In this document: positions 8,355 through 17,475 of the stretch, piece after piece | How the letters are laid out: each line of letters opens with the position of its first letter | Position numbering within the stretch: the stretch's first letter is position 1 | Origin: Clostridia bacterium | GTDB taxonomy: Bacteria > Bacillota > Clostridia > Oscillospirales > CAG-272 | Direction: 5' to 3' | NCBI GenBank assembly: GCA_017453245.1 | Contig: JAFTKM010000022.1 | Span: 20,901-84,900 of the forward strand | Length of the DNA: 64,000 nucleotides | The notes under the pieces: generated by a model | Told to the model about the DNA's origin: nothing | The model's input: the letters and a program-made list of their open reading frames with translations, nothing else | Databases searched by the model: none | Position numbers and translations under genes: made by a program

Positions 8355-8672
8355 TTATATAAGAAGAAGTAATCCCTCAGCGATGAGGACGGTGGCAATA
8401 CTGCCGAGCATACACGCGATAAGTCCCTTGCCTCTGTATGCAAGAAGGAGGCACACTACGGTCGCCAAAATGCCCGAGATGAGGCTACCCGTGGAAAGAA
8501 ATATCGCGGGAAAGGCTATCGCGCTGAGCACCGCGTACGGCACGTAGTAAAGGAAGGAGCGGATAAATCTGTTGGTAATTCTCCGCCTGATAAAGAGCAG
8601 CGGCAAGAGTCTGATAAGGTAGGTGACACCCGCCATAACAAGGAGCGCCGTGAAGAAGTAGGTGGGATTCAT
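8355..8672 (-). CDS. azlD: AzlD family branched-chain amino acid exporter subunit
   Basis: A 105-residue protein with three to four hydrophobic segments, matching the size and sequence style of AzlD (YLIRLLPLLFIRRR near the N-terminus). AzlD acts with the larger AzlC to export branched-chain amino acids and their analogues. Its ATG overlaps the azlC stop as ATGA, so translation is coupled. It is the last gene of the long minus-strand run. Confidence 0.9.
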   Translation of the reverse strand: MNPTYFFTALLVMAGVTYLIRLLPLLFIRRRITNRFIRSFLYYVPYAVLSAIAFPAIFLSTGSLISGILATVVCLLLAYRGKGLIACMLGSIATVLIAEGLLLLI

Positions 8673-9397
8673 TCCTGCACCTCCTCTGCCCAGGGATCGT
8701 TATCCGGCACCGGAGCCACAAGCGCAAATACAACGCTCACGGAAACGGCGATGATTACGATCACTATTCCCGACGGAATGCCCGAAAGGACGGGAACAAA
8801 CTTAAACGCGCAGGAAAGAGCGATTGACGAGAGGATACAAAGCGCGCTCGGGCGCGAGGACTTAGCTACGGGCATAAGTATAGCAATAAACATCGCGTAA
8901 AGAGCGACCGAAAACGCGGTGGTAAGAAACTCAGGCAAAACGCTTCCGAGAAGCGCCCCAAGAAGGGTGCCGAGCGACCAGCCAAAATAGGGGAACAGAG
9001 CAAGCGAGAACAGATATTTTCTGCCAAGCAGACTATTTTTGCCGCACGCAACGGCGAATATCTCGTCGGTGTTGACAAACGCGATGAGGAATCTGTCCGC
9101 AAGGGTTACGCTCGGCGAGAGCCTCTGCGAAAGAGAGACCGACATAAGAGCGTAGCGCGCGTTTATCACAAGCTGTGTGAGAGCGAGCTCAAAGAGGCTG
9201 CCTCCCACCGCAATTATAGGCACCGCAGCAATCTGTCCTGCCGAGGTGAGATTGAACATAGAGATCAAAAGGCTCTCTATACAGGAAAGACCAAGGGAGA
9301 CAGAGAAAAGGCCGAAGGCGAAGGAAATCGCGAAGTATCCGATGCCTATCGGCAATCCATCTCTCAAGCCCATTCGATAGTTATTATTTTCATTCAT
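8669..9397 (-). CDS. azlC: AzlC family branched-chain amino acid exporter
   Basis: A 242-residue polytopic membrane protein. The N-terminal GLRDGLPIGIGYFAISFAFG is the AzlC/YgaZ signature, and later residues (NARYALMSVSLSQRL, FVNTDEIFAV) match conserved loops. It forms the exporter with AzlD, whose gene overlaps by four bases. A regulator of the Lrp or AzlB type is not found nearby. It follows the ABC exporter by 43 bp. Confidence 0.92.
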   Translation of the reverse strand: MNENNNYRMGLRDGLPIGIGYFAISFAFGLFSVSLGLSCIESLLISMFNLTSAGQIAAVPIIAVGGSLFELALTQLVINARYALMSVSLSQRLSPSVTLADRFLIAFVNTDEIFAVACGKNSLLGRKYLFSLALFPYFGWSLGTLLGALLGSVLPEFLTTAFSVALYAMFIAILMPVAKSSRPSALCILSSIALSCAFKFVPVLSGIPSGIVIVIIAVSVSVVFALVAPVPDNDPWAEEVQE

Positions 9398-9440
9398 ACA
9401 ATAAACGTACTTTTTGCTAATTTATATTTACAAATATTTG

Positions 9441-11168
9441 TTATTCAAGCGATTTAAACTGATAAGAGTAAAGCTTCTTATATTCACCGTCAAGCAGGAG
9501 TAACTCCTCGTGAGAGCCGCGCTCAACGATGCCTGTCGAGTCGATAACGACTATCTCATCAGCGTTCTTGACAGTGGAGAGTCTGTGCGCGACAACGATG
9601 ACGGTACGTCCCTCGGAGAGCTCCTCGAGAGCCGATTGGATCTGCATCTCCGTCACGTTGTCAAGGGCGCTGGTCGCCTCGTCAAGGATAAGGAGCTTCG
9701 GATTCTTTAAGAATACTCTGGCAATAGAGATCCTCTGTCTCTGTCCGCCCGAGAGCTTAACGCCTCTCTCTCCGACCTCGGTGTCATAGCCCTCGTCGAG
9801 AGTGAGGATAAAGTCGTGGATATTAGCCTTCTTTGCCGCCTCAACGATCTCCTCGTCGGTAGCGTCGGGCCTGCCGTAGGCAATATTATCGCGTACGGTG
9901 CCGTCAAAGAGGAATACACTCTGGGAGACCATACCGATATTGCGCCTGAGGCTGTCGAGAGTGATGTCCATAACGCTGACACCGTCGACGGTTATCCTAC
10001 CCGATTGAACGTTGTAGAATCTCGGAATAAGGTTACAGATTGTGCTCTTTCCTCCGCCCGAGGGACCTACCAGAGCGACCGTGTCGCCCGCCTTCAGGCT
10101 GAGAGAAAGATTGGATATTACCGCCTTATCTCCGCCCTCGTCGGGAGAGTAGGAGAAGGTCACGTTCTCAAACGCAACGTCACCGCGGATATCGTCGATA
10201 ACAACCGTTCCCTCGTCCACCTCGTCGGGGGTCGTCATGATCTCGTAGAAGCGCGAGAAGCCTGACATACCCTCCTGCAGCTGCTCAAAGAGCGTTACGA
10301 AGCGGTGAATGGGGTTGATGAACATATTAATATATAATAGGAAGGCTGTGAAGTCTGCAGCGTTGAGCTTACCCTTTATCATAAAGACGCCGCCGATGAA
10401 GATCACGACGAGATAAAGCACGTCGGTAAGCAGCTCCATAACCGAGGAATAGATACCTATCCATCTGACCGATTGCGAGCGGTACTTGGCAAACAGAGTG
10501 TTGGTAGCGTCAAACTTGCACTTCTCGTGGTGATGCGCAACGTAGGCCTTGGTCTCGCGGATACCGGTGATGGAATTCTCGAGAGTCGAGTTTACGTTGG
10601 ACATCTCCTTTCTCGAGTTCTTCATCGCCTCAAACATCGAGCGGCGGGTAAGAACCGTGAAGAGAATGATGAACGGGATTATCGCGAACATTATGAGCGT
10701 CAAGGTCGCGTTGATGTTGATGAGTATCACGAATGCGCCGACAAACATAAGCACCGCGAGGAAGAGATTTTCAGGACCGTGGTGAGCGAGCTCGGACACA
10801 TTCTGAAGGTCTCCCGTAAGCCTTGAGAGAAGGTCGCCTGTCTTGTGGTCGTCAAAGTATGAGAACGGGAGCCTCTGATACTTATCAAAGAGGTCGCGCC
10901 TCATATCCTTCTGCATACGAATTCCCACAACGTGGCCGTAGTATCCCATAATGTACGTTCCCAGCGCCTTGACAAGATAAACGCCAAGGAGAAGGAGCGC
11001 GCCGATTATTATTGGCGTAAAGTCACTTCTCAAAGAGTACTCGTTGATTATCTTACGAGCCAGCGTCGGATAGTAGAGATTGCAAAGAGCAACCGCTACC
11101 GCGCATAGCATATCGAGTGTGAACATACCCATATGCGGCTTGTAATAGCTTATGAATTTCCTGATCAT
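9441..11168 (-). CDS. ABC transporter, fused permease and ATPase (MsbA/LmrA type exporter half)
   Basis: A 575-residue half-transporter. Residues ~1-310 hold about six membrane helices of the type I exporter fold, and residues ~330-575 the nucleotide-binding domain with Walker A GPSGGGKST, signature LSGGQRQR, Walker B LLILDEATSALD and the AHRLSTVKNAD switch His. All catalytic residues are present, so it may work as a homodimer. No second half-transporter lies beside it. The substrate is unknown; lipid or drug export is the family default. Confidence 0.92.
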   Translation of the reverse strand: MIRKFISYYKPHMGMFTLDMLCAVAVALCNLYYPTLARKIINEYSLRSDFTPIIIGALLLLGVYLVKALGTYIMGYYGHVVGIRMQKDMRRDLFDKYQRLPFSYFDDHKTGDLLSRLTGDLQNVSELAHHGPENLFLAVLMFVGAFVILININATLTLIMFAIIPFIILFTVLTRRSMFEAMKNSRKEMSNVNSTLENSITGIRETKAYVAHHHEKCKFDATNTLFAKYRSQSVRWIGIYSSVMELLTDVLYLVVIFIGGVFMIKGKLNAADFTAFLLYINMFINPIHRFVTLFEQLQEGMSGFSRFYEIMTTPDEVDEGTVVIDDIRGDVAFENVTFSYSPDEGGDKAVISNLSLSLKAGDTVALVGPSGGGKSTICNLIPRFYNVQSGRITVDGVSVMDITLDSLRRNIGMVSQSVFLFDGTVRDNIAYGRPDATDEEIVEAAKKANIHDFILTLDEGYDTEVGERGVKLSGGQRQRISIARVFLKNPKLLILDEATSALDNVTEMQIQSALEELSEGRTVIVVAHRLSTVKNADEIVVIDSTGIVERGSHEELLLLDGEYKKLYSYQFKSLE

Positions 11169-11202
11169 TTTACACCTTAGTTTATTCCGGTTACTCTCTT
11201 TT

Positions 11203-11784
11203 TCAGATCTTGTAACCGAATCTGTATTTCAGGGCGAGTCTTTCCTCGTCCGTTTCAGCCCCCCTTTTCTCGGCGAGCCTTTCAAAATTAGCCTCAAAGT
11301 CAACGTCGCCGCACTCGACAAGTGTACGTATCGCGGAGTCAATATCCGAAAGAGAATATCCCTTGCCCGCAAGCTTGCGCTTGACGTGGTATTTTCCCTT
11401 CAGGTTGTAGTTTGCCTCACGCTCTACCGCGCGAAGAAGCTGACGTGATTCATCGAGGTAGCCCAGCTCAAGGCACCTGGCGATCGCCTCGCCCGCGGCC
11501 TCTGAGGAGAAGCCTGCCTGAAGCAGCTTAACCTTGAGTGCATACCTACTCTTGTCCGATGCGCCGATAAGGCTGTATGCCTTCTTCGTCGCTCTGTAAA
11601 GCTCGTCGTCACGTCGGATATCGACAAGGTCGCACTCGGAAAGAGGAGCGCCCCTCTTGGGGACGCCTATTGAGGCATAGGTTGCGGAGGATATATTGTA
11701 GCTCGACGATTCAAGCTCGTCTTCCACGCCCAGCTTATATCTCGTATTCTTTTCATTAGCCTTAACAAAAAGAACCTTTGCCAC
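11203..11784 (-). CDS. recX: regulatory protein RecX
   Basis: A 193-residue RecX-family modulator of RecA filaments. The three-helix repeats are visible, including AYSLIGASDKSRYALKVKL and CLELGYLDES, plus the basic KGKYHVKRKLAGKG. The start is a GTG at 11784 with GGAGG eight bases upstream. It directly follows recA by 54 bp, the usual pairing, and probably shares its transcript. Confidence 0.88.
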   Translation of the reverse strand: MAKVLFVKANEKNTRYKLGVEDELESSSYNISSATYASIGVPKRGAPLSECDLVDIRRDDELYRATKKAYSLIGASDKSRYALKVKLLQAGFSSEAAGEAIARCLELGYLDESRQLLRAVEREANYNLKGKYHVKRKLAGKGYSLSDIDSAIRTLVECGDVDFEANFERLAEKRGAETDEERLALKYRFGYKI

Positions 11785-11838
11785 CGCTTATACCTCCGTT
11801 TTGCAAACTTTAATTTTCTTTTTCGATTATTTTAGAGC

Positions 11839-12930
11839 TTAGATCTCGATATCGCCATCAAGATCGTCGAGATCGAACTCCTCCTCGGTAAGCTCGTCAG
11901 CTCCCATAGAAGCTACCTTCTCACGGATCTGGCTCTCGAGCTCTGCCATAAACGCCTTGTCGCTCTCAATGAACTTTCTGACGTTGTCCTTACCCTGACC
12001 GAGTCTGTCCTCGCCGTAGTAGAACCACGCACCGCTCTTGGAGATGATGTCGAGCTGAATAGCCATATCTATGATCTCGCTCGACTTGGAAATGCCCGAG
12101 CCGTAGAGAATATCAAACTCCGCAACCTTGAAGGGGGGAGCAACCTTGTTCTTAACGACCTTACACTTGGTGTGAGCGCCGTAAACCTCGGTGCCGTTCT
12201 TGAGAGCCTCGGTCTTTCTCACGTCGATACGGACGGAAGCGTAGAACTTAAGAGCCTTACCGCCGGTGGTAACCTCGGGGTTGCCGTACATAACGCCAAC
12301 CTTCTCACGGAGCTGGTTGGTGAAGATAACGATACAGTTGGACTTAGCGATAGCGCCGGAGAGCTTTCTCATAGCCTGAGACATAAGTCTTGCCTGAAGA
12401 CCTACGTGGGAGTCACCCATATCACCCTCGATCTCGGCTCTCGGAACAAGCGCCGCAACAGAGTCAACTACGATAATATCGATAGCGCCTGAGTTTGCGA
12501 GAGTCTCAGCGATGGAGAGCGCCTGCTCACCGTAATCGGGCTGGGAAACGAGAAGATTGTTGATATTAACGCCAAGCTTCTTTGCGTATGCGGGATCAAG
12601 CGCGTGCTCCGCGTCGATGAACGCAGCCTCGCCTCCCTGACGCTGAACCTCTGCGATAACGTGCAGAGCGATGGTGGTCTTACCCGAGGACTCGGGGCCG
12701 TAGATCTCGGTGATCCTTCCTCTGGGAATACCTCCTACTCCAAGCGCAAAGTCAAGCGAGAGAGAGCCTGTGGAAACTGCGGAAACGTTCATATTTGCGT
12801 TCTCGCCAAGGCGCATAATAGAGCCCTTGCCGCACTCTCTTTCTATTCTGGAAATAACCGTTTCAAGAGCGGCACGCTTGTCGCTCGCGGGATTCTTTTC
12901 AACTGCTTTTTCTGTCTTTTTTGCTGCCAT
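11839..12930 (-). CDS. recA: recombinase RecA
   Basis: A 363-residue RecA. Walker A is GPESSGKT, Walker B is [10 protein letters not shown], and the L2 region has the [14 protein letters not shown]-type sequence ([14 protein letters not shown]). The C-terminus is acidic ([12 protein letters not shown]) as in other RecA proteins, and the N-terminus has a short basic extension. It catalyses strand exchange and stimulates LexA self-cleavage. AAGGAG lies before the ATG. It follows galactokinase by 24 bp, so read-through transcription is likely; no clear LexA box was found in that short gap. Confidence 0.97.
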   Translation of the reverse strand: MAAKKTEKAVEKNPASDKRAALETVISRIERECGKGSIMRLGENANMNVSAVSTGSLSLDFALGVGGIPRGRITEIYGPESSGKTTIALHVIAEVQRQGGEAAFIDAEHALDPAYAKKLGVNINNLLVSQPDYGEQALSIAETLANSGAIDIIVVDSVAALVPRAEIEGDMGDSHVGLQARLMSQAMRKLSGAIAKSNCIVIFTNQLREKVGVMYGNPEVTTGGKALKFYASVRIDVRKTEALKNGTEVYGAHTKCKVVKNKVAPPFKVAEFDILYGSGISKSSEIIDMAIQLDIISKSGAWFYYGEDRLGQGKDNVRKFIESDKAFMAELESQIREKVASMGADELTEEEFDLDDLDGDIEI

Positions 12931-12954
12931 TTTTATATACTCCTTAAATTTTAA

Positions 12955-14229
12955 TCAAGTTAAATCGAGCCTGCAAGCTCCCACGGGTCTTACGTTCAAT
13001 GCCATTGCCGAGCCCTCGCCGAATACCGAGTTCATAAGGCGGGTGAGCTCACCAAGGCGCTCCTTCTTAACGAAGATCTGGACCGTACCTGCAAAGCCGC
13101 CGCCGTGAACTCTCGACGCTCCCTCGCCATCAAGGAAGCCGTCCGCAAGCGCGAGCGCAAGCGAGAGTCCCTGCTCGGAAACGTTGACCGTGGTATATAC
13201 GTTCTGAAGGTACTTGAAGGAGGATGCGCCCGACTCGTTCACAGCCTTAAAGAAGCCGTCGAGTCTTCCGTCAAGGAGCGCCGCCTTAGCCTTTTCTACC
13301 CTCTTGTTTTCTCTGATAAAGTGCAGAGCGCGAAGCACCGCTCTGTCGCCGAGCTTCTCACGTAGCTCGGGTATTTTTGCGATAAGCTCATCCTCACCTA
13401 TGCCGCGAAGGACGTCTCTGCCAAGCTCGGAGGCTACCGCCTTCATCTCGCGCGGGACGGACGCGTAATCCTCGTTAAGGTCCGCGTGGTTGCCGCCCGT
13501 GTTGACTATGCAGAGAGCGTATCCCGCCTTGTCAAGCGAGAAGTCGATCGGTACGACCTCGGGATTCTTCACGTCCTCGAAGTCGATATATACGAAGCCG
13601 CCTACCGCGCACGCCATCTGGTCCATAAGTCCGCAGGGCTTGCCGAAATAGACGTTCTCGGCATACTGCGCGAGCTTTGCGAGCTCGGTGTTTGCCACCT
13701 TGCCGCCGTTGTAGAGGTTGCTCAGCGCATTGCCTATCATAACCTCAAACGCCGCGGAGGAGGATATACCGCTTCCCTTCAGGACCTCGGAGGTAATGGC
13801 AATATCAAAGCCGCCGACCTCATAGCCCTTCGAGATAAAGCCGCCAACCGTACCCGCGATAAGAGAGGCTGACGTGTATTTTTCAAATTTGCTGGGGTCG
13901 GAGCAGTCTGCAACGACTATCTCCTCCCTCTCATAGCCCTCGGAGTAAAATCTGATAACTCCGTCGGTGTTTTTTGCCGCCACGGCGATGACGTCACGGT
14001 CTATCGCGCCCGCAAGCACACAGCCGCGGTTGTGGTCGGTATGGTTGCCCGATATCTCACTTCTGCCGGGGACGGAAAGAAGCTCTGCCTCCTTGTCTCC
14101 GTAGAGCGAAATAAAGGTGTCGATGGCCGAGATAAATCTCGCCTTCTGTCCCTCGGGACACGCATAGAGCTCTCTGTATTTCAGAAGAGCTCCCTCGTTT
14201 ATTCTGGTCTTTAATTCGGATGCTTTCAT
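12955..14229 (-). CDS. galK: galactokinase family GHMP kinase
   Basis: A 424-residue GHMP kinase. The N-terminal galactokinase signature reads PGRSEISGNHTDHNRG, the ATP-binding glycine/serine loop is LKGSGISSSAAFE, and the C-terminal GHMP motif is HGGGFAGTVQ. It would phosphorylate galactose at C1 in the Leloir pathway. The signature differs from Escherichia GalK (GRVNLIGEHTDYN) but is common in Clostridia, so the sugar is assigned with moderate certainty. No galT or galE is adjacent; instead miaA is upstream and recA downstream, both within 25 bp. Confidence 0.82.
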   Translation of the reverse strand: MKASELKTRINEGALLKYRELYACPEGQKARFISAIDTFISLYGDKEAELLSVPGRSEISGNHTDHNRGCVLAGAIDRDVIAVAAKNTDGVIRFYSEGYEREEIVVADCSDPSKFEKYTSASLIAGTVGGFISKGYEVGGFDIAITSEVLKGSGISSSAAFEVMIGNALSNLYNGGKVANTELAKLAQYAENVYFGKPCGLMDQMACAVGGFVYIDFEDVKNPEVVPIDFSLDKAGYALCIVNTGGNHADLNEDYASVPREMKAVASELGRDVLRGIGEDELIAKIPELREKLGDRAVLRALHFIRENKRVEKAKAALLDGRLDGFFKAVNESGASSFKYLQNVYTTVNVSEQGLSLALALADGFLDGEGASRVHGGGFAGTVQIFVKKERLGELTRLMNSVFGEGSAMALNVRPVGACRLDLT

Positions 14230-14250
14230 ATGCTTTTCACCGTATCCGTG

Positions 14251-15222
14251 TTAAGTTATTCTCTCTTGCCTAAGAAGCTCATCCGCAAGTGAATAGAGCT
14301 CGGAAAGGAGCTCGTCCTTGTCCTTCATTGTGCCATCCTCGCGGTCGATATAAAGCCTCTTTGCACCTTCGTTGTGTCTGAACCAGGTGAGCTGCCTTTT
14401 GGCGTAGCGTCTGGTCGACATCTTAAGGAAATCCAACGCCTCACTGAGCGTGCACTCGCCGTCGAGATAAGAGATTATCTCCTTGTATCCGATGGCCTGC
14501 GCGGCGGTCGTATTCTTCTTTAAGATACCGCCGAAGTAAAGAGCCTTCACCTCGTCGAGAAGCCCCTCCTCCATCATCTGGTCAACGCGGAGGTCAACCC
14601 GCTCGTAGAGGTTGTCTCTGTTGTGAAAATCGAGGGTTATCATCCCGACCTCAACGTCGGGAGAGCTTTGTCTTGAGAGCTCGTCAAAGTAGGTCTTCGT
14701 CTTACCCGTGAGCTCATATATCTCAAGCGCGCGGACTACGCGCCTGACGTTATTCCTGTGCGTTTTATTCGCGGACTCGGGGTCAACGAGAAGAAGCCTC
14801 TGCCAGAGCGCTTCCCTCTCCTCGTCCGTCGTAGCAGACGCAAGCAATCTCTCCTTGAGCTCCTCGCTCGACGGAGGGGACATAAGCTCCGCGCCCCTCA
14901 TCACCGTGTCCATATAAAGACCTGTGCCGCCGACGAAAAGCGGAAGCCTGCCGCGCGACTCAATATCCTTTACGGCGCGCATAGCGCCCTCGCGGTAATC
15001 CTCTGCGCTGTAGCTCTCGCTCGGAGGAAGGAAATCTATCATATGGTGAGGGACTCTCGCCCTCTCCCCCGCCGTCGCCTTTGCCGTGCCGATGTTCATA
15101 TCGCGGTATATCTGCATCGAGTCGATGGAGATTATCTCACAGCCGAGCCTCTCGGCAAGCGAGAGTGAAAGCGAGGTCTTGCCCGAAGCGGTCGGGCCGG
15201 TTATAGCCAGAGCAAAGCTCAT
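14251..15222 (-). CDS. miaA: tRNA dimethylallyltransferase MiaA
   Basis: A 323-residue enzyme that adds a dimethylallyl group to A37 of tRNAs reading UNN codons. The P-loop is GPTASGKTS, followed by ISIDSMQIYRDMNIGTAK, the conserved substrate-binding region. KRQLTWFRHN near the C-terminus is also typical. The start at 15222 is chosen because it overlaps the upstream lipase stop as ATGA; an earlier frame start would extend further into that gene without a ribosome binding site. Confidence 0.95.
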   Translation of the reverse strand: MSFALAITGPTASGKTSLSLSLAERLGCEIISIDSMQIYRDMNIGTAKATAGERARVPHHMIDFLPPSESYSAEDYREGAMRAVKDIESRGRLPLFVGGTGLYMDTVMRGAELMSPPSSEELKERLLASATTDEEREALWQRLLLVDPESANKTHRNNVRRVVRALEIYELTGKTKTYFDELSRQSSPDVEVGMITLDFHNRDNLYERVDLRVDQMMEEGLLDEVKALYFGGILKKNTTAAQAIGYKEIISYLDGECTLSEALDFLKMSTRRYAKRQLTWFRHNEGAKRLYIDREDGTMKDKDELLSELYSLADELLRQERIT

Positions 15223-16154
15223 CCGACTACACCCGAAAGCCAAGCGAGAATATCCTCGAATACCTCGTCGGCGTTTGTCTCATTGAAGAGCTCGTGACGC
15301 GCGCCCTCATAGATCTTGAGGGTAACGTTCTCCGCTCCGCTGATCATAAGCTGCTTGTAAACGTAGCGCGGGCCCTTGCCATAATCTCCTACGGGGTCCA
15401 TATCACCGCTCATAATGATGGTGGGCAGACTCTTGGGATAATTCTTAAACCAAGCCTTGGAGTTGCATCCCGCAAGGAAGGTAAAGAGGTCGATATAGCC
15501 CGAGACGGTGAACTTGAACGAGGTGAACTCGTTTGTATCTCTGTCAGCAACCTTCTGAAGATCGCGAGTTAGCCAGGCGTTGTGCCCCTCCTCCTTCGGA
15601 TACTTCGAGTTGTAGGAGCCGAATGCCATCTTGTTAATAAGCTCGCTCCTGTGGCGCGGACCGTAGAAGGACCTGATGATCTTAGCAAGAAGCTTACCCA
15701 CACCGACAAGAGGATTGGGACCTCCGGTGCCGTGAATTATAAGGCCCGAGATGGACGAGGGATGCTCTTCGGAATAAAGTCTGGAAATAAACGAGCCCAT
15801 ACTGTGTCCGAGAAGAACCACGGGAAGTCCGGGATACGCCTTGCGAAGATGCGCGTTCATAAGATGCACGTCCTCGATAACGTACTTGTATCCGTCCTTT
15901 TCCGCAAAGAAGCCAAAGTCCTCGGGGGTGGACACGCTCTTGCCGTGTCCGAGATGATGGTGTCCCGCAAAGATAAAGCCGTGCGACGTAAGAAACGCCG
16001 CAAGATCGGTATACCTGCCGGTATAATCGATCATACCGTGCGCAAGCTGAACTATGCCGCGCGGCGGCATATTCTTCGGAGTATATATCTCCGCGTATAT
16101 AGTATTCTTACCGTCAGACGACGGGAATCTGTATTCGTTGAAGTTGTAATCCAT
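15219..16154 (-). CDS. alpha/beta hydrolase, monoacylglycerol lipase/lysophospholipase-like
   Basis: A 311-residue serine hydrolase. The oxyanion-hole region is VQLAHGMIDYTGRY, the nucleophile elbow is GHSMGS, a catalytic Asp lies in SGDMDPVGDYG, and the His in GARHELFNE. This matches the PldB/YtpA-type lysophospholipases and monoglyceride lipases. There is no signal peptide. The stop codon overlaps the miaA start by four bases. The gap of 218 bp to ribokinase upstream contains structured element A. Confidence 0.85.
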   Translation of the reverse strand: MDYNFNEYRFPSSDGKNTIYAEIYTPKNMPPRGIVQLAHGMIDYTGRYTDLAAFLTSHGFIFAGHHHLGHGKSVSTPEDFGFFAEKDGYKYVIEDVHLMNAHLRKAYPGLPVVLLGHSMGSFISRLYSEEHPSSISGLIIHGTGGPNPLVGVGKLLAKIIRSFYGPRHRSELINKMAFGSYNSKYPKEEGHNAWLTRDLQKVADRDTNEFTSFKFTVSGYIDLFTFLAGCNSKAWFKNYPKSLPTIIMSGDMDPVGDYGKGPRYVYKQLMISGAENVTLKIYEGARHELFNETNADEVFEDILAWLSGVVG

Positions 16155-16265
16155 AACTATACCTCCGGGGTAATAAGTTAAGTTTTGTATACAAAGGTGG
16201 GCAAAAAGATGCTTTTATCGTTATCTATCATCTCGCTCAAAAAAATAGCGATAACCTACCAAGTC

Positions 16266-16377
16266 TCTGATTGAGGGAATTTTGAGGGGAAAGAGTCGTT
16301 CTTCGACCCGAAGCAATAGAAACCTATTGCGAGCCTTGGTCGAAAACGGCACTTTACACCAAAATTCACCAATCAGA
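16266..16377. ncRNA. structured element A, unknown class, at the 3' end of rbsK
   Basis: A nested inverted repeat of 112 nt. The outer stem TCTGATTG (16266-16273) pairs with CAATCAGA (16370-16377); after a 3/2 internal loop GAATTTTG (16277-16284) pairs with CAAAATTC (16360-16367). Further in, AAAG-GTCGTT and TTCGACC pair with GGTCGAA and AACGGC-CTTT. The core is CCGAAG, then the hairpin CAATAG-AAAC-CTATTG (16314-16329), then CGAGCC. Element B at 55256-55361 has the same plan and core. The outer stem includes the rbsK stop codon. The active strand is not known; both elements follow minus-strand genes. Confidence 0.6.
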
Positions 16378-17314
16378 TAAGATCTTCTTTGAGGATGAGG
16401 GCTTGAACCTCCTCCGCCGTCGGTATCGACGTCGACGCGCCCTTACGGGTAACGGTGATCGCGCCTGCGGCAATGCCAAACTTGACCGCGTTGCGGATGT
16501 TGCCGCCGTTGTTAAGATACTCAACGGTAAGAGCGGCGGTAAACGCATCACCTGCGGCGGTGGTGTCGATTGCCTTACCTATTCTGATGGCGGGGATAAC
16601 GAAGAAGTGCTTGCCATCATAAACGAATGCGCCTCTGTCGCCCTGCTTGAGAACTATGTACTTTGCCTTCACTCTCTTGTAAAGTGCGAGAGCGGCGCGC
16701 AGAGCGGAATCAGTGCCCTGCGGAAGAATGCCCGTGTAGGTCTCGGTCTCGGTCTCGTTGGGAGAGAATACCTCAACGGGAGGAAGGCTCTCGAGCGCGT
16801 GGTCCTTGCTTGCGGGAGCCGCGTCAACGAAGATCGGAATACCCTTGGAGGCTGCTATTCTCGCAGCGGTGAGCGCTACCGAGAAGGGGATCTCAAAGCC
16901 GATGTAAAGAGCGTCGGGCTCACACTCAAACGCCTCGGTAATATTCTCGGGAGTGAGGTTACCGTTAGCGCCGGGATAAACGACGATACGGTTGTTGCCG
17001 TCGCTCTCCTTCATAACCACGGCAAGGCCCGTGGGATTCTCACGGTCTACCTTAAGGTAGGAGGTATTGATGCCTATCTCCTTGTAGTACTGATAGAGCT
17101 TCTGACCGTGGAGGTCGGCGCCGACCTTAGCCGAGAAGTAGCAATCCGCGCCGAGCTTGTTAAGGGCAATTGCCGCATTCGCGCCCTTTCCTCCGGGGAT
17201 ATAGGCAACACCGCCGTCGTCGATAAGAGTCTCGCCAACCTCGGGTACCTTATACATATTCATCGACAGATCCATATTTGCGCTGCCGACGACGAGAATT
17301 TTCTTGTTTGCCAT
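16373..17314 (-). CDS. rbsK: ribokinase, PfkB family
   Basis: A 313-residue sugar kinase. The N-terminal GSANMDLSM and GGKGANAA motifs bind the sugar, and the C-terminal DTTAAGDAFTAAL holds the catalytic Asp and anion hole. Length and motifs fit ribokinase, which makes ribose 5-phosphate. No ribose transporter is adjacent. AGGAAGACAGAAAA precedes the ATG. Its stop codon lies inside the outer stem of structured element A. Confidence 0.88.
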   Translation of the reverse strand: MANKKILVVGSANMDLSMNMYKVPEVGETLIDDGGVAYIPGGKGANAAIALNKLGADCYFSAKVGADLHGQKLYQYYKEIGINTSYLKVDRENPTGLAVVMKESDGNNRIVVYPGANGNLTPENITEAFECEPDALYIGFEIPFSVALTAARIAASKGIPIFVDAAPASKDHALESLPPVEVFSPNETETETYTGILPQGTDSALRAALALYKRVKAKYIVLKQGDRGAFVYDGKHFFVIPAIRIGKAIDTTAAGDAFTAALTVEYLNNGGNIRNAVKFGIAAGAITVTRKGASTSIPTAEEVQALILKEDLI

Positions 17315-17365
17315 TTTTTCTGTCTTCCTTTTTGATTTCTGAGAAGATTTTAGTCAACTAACAAC

Positions 17366-17471
17366 GCACCGAAGGTGCATATCACGTCTCGCCTGAGCGA
17401 GACATATCACTCGACTGAAGGTCGAATATCACTCTTCGGCAGAAGAATATCACGTCTCGCCGGGGCGAGAC
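17366..17471. repeat. intergenic hairpin array 2 (spacer ATATCAC)
   Basis: Five short hairpins are joined by four exact copies of ATATCAC (17379, 17404, 17426, 17447). The hairpins are GCACC/GGTGC, GTCTCGC/GCGAGAC, TCGAC/GTCGA, TCTTC/GAAGA and GTCTCG/CGAGAC, with 3-6 nt loops. The stems differ in sequence while the spacer is constant, and the unit length is 21-25 bp. The array ends four bases from the stop of the YhaN-like gene and may serve as its 3' end, as no ordinary T-tailed terminator is seen. Confidence 0.75.
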
Positions 17472-17475
17472 ATTG

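Noticed and set aside
17366-17471. CRISPR array
   Set aside because: The constant part is only 7 bp, the variable parts are palindromes, and no cas gene is near.
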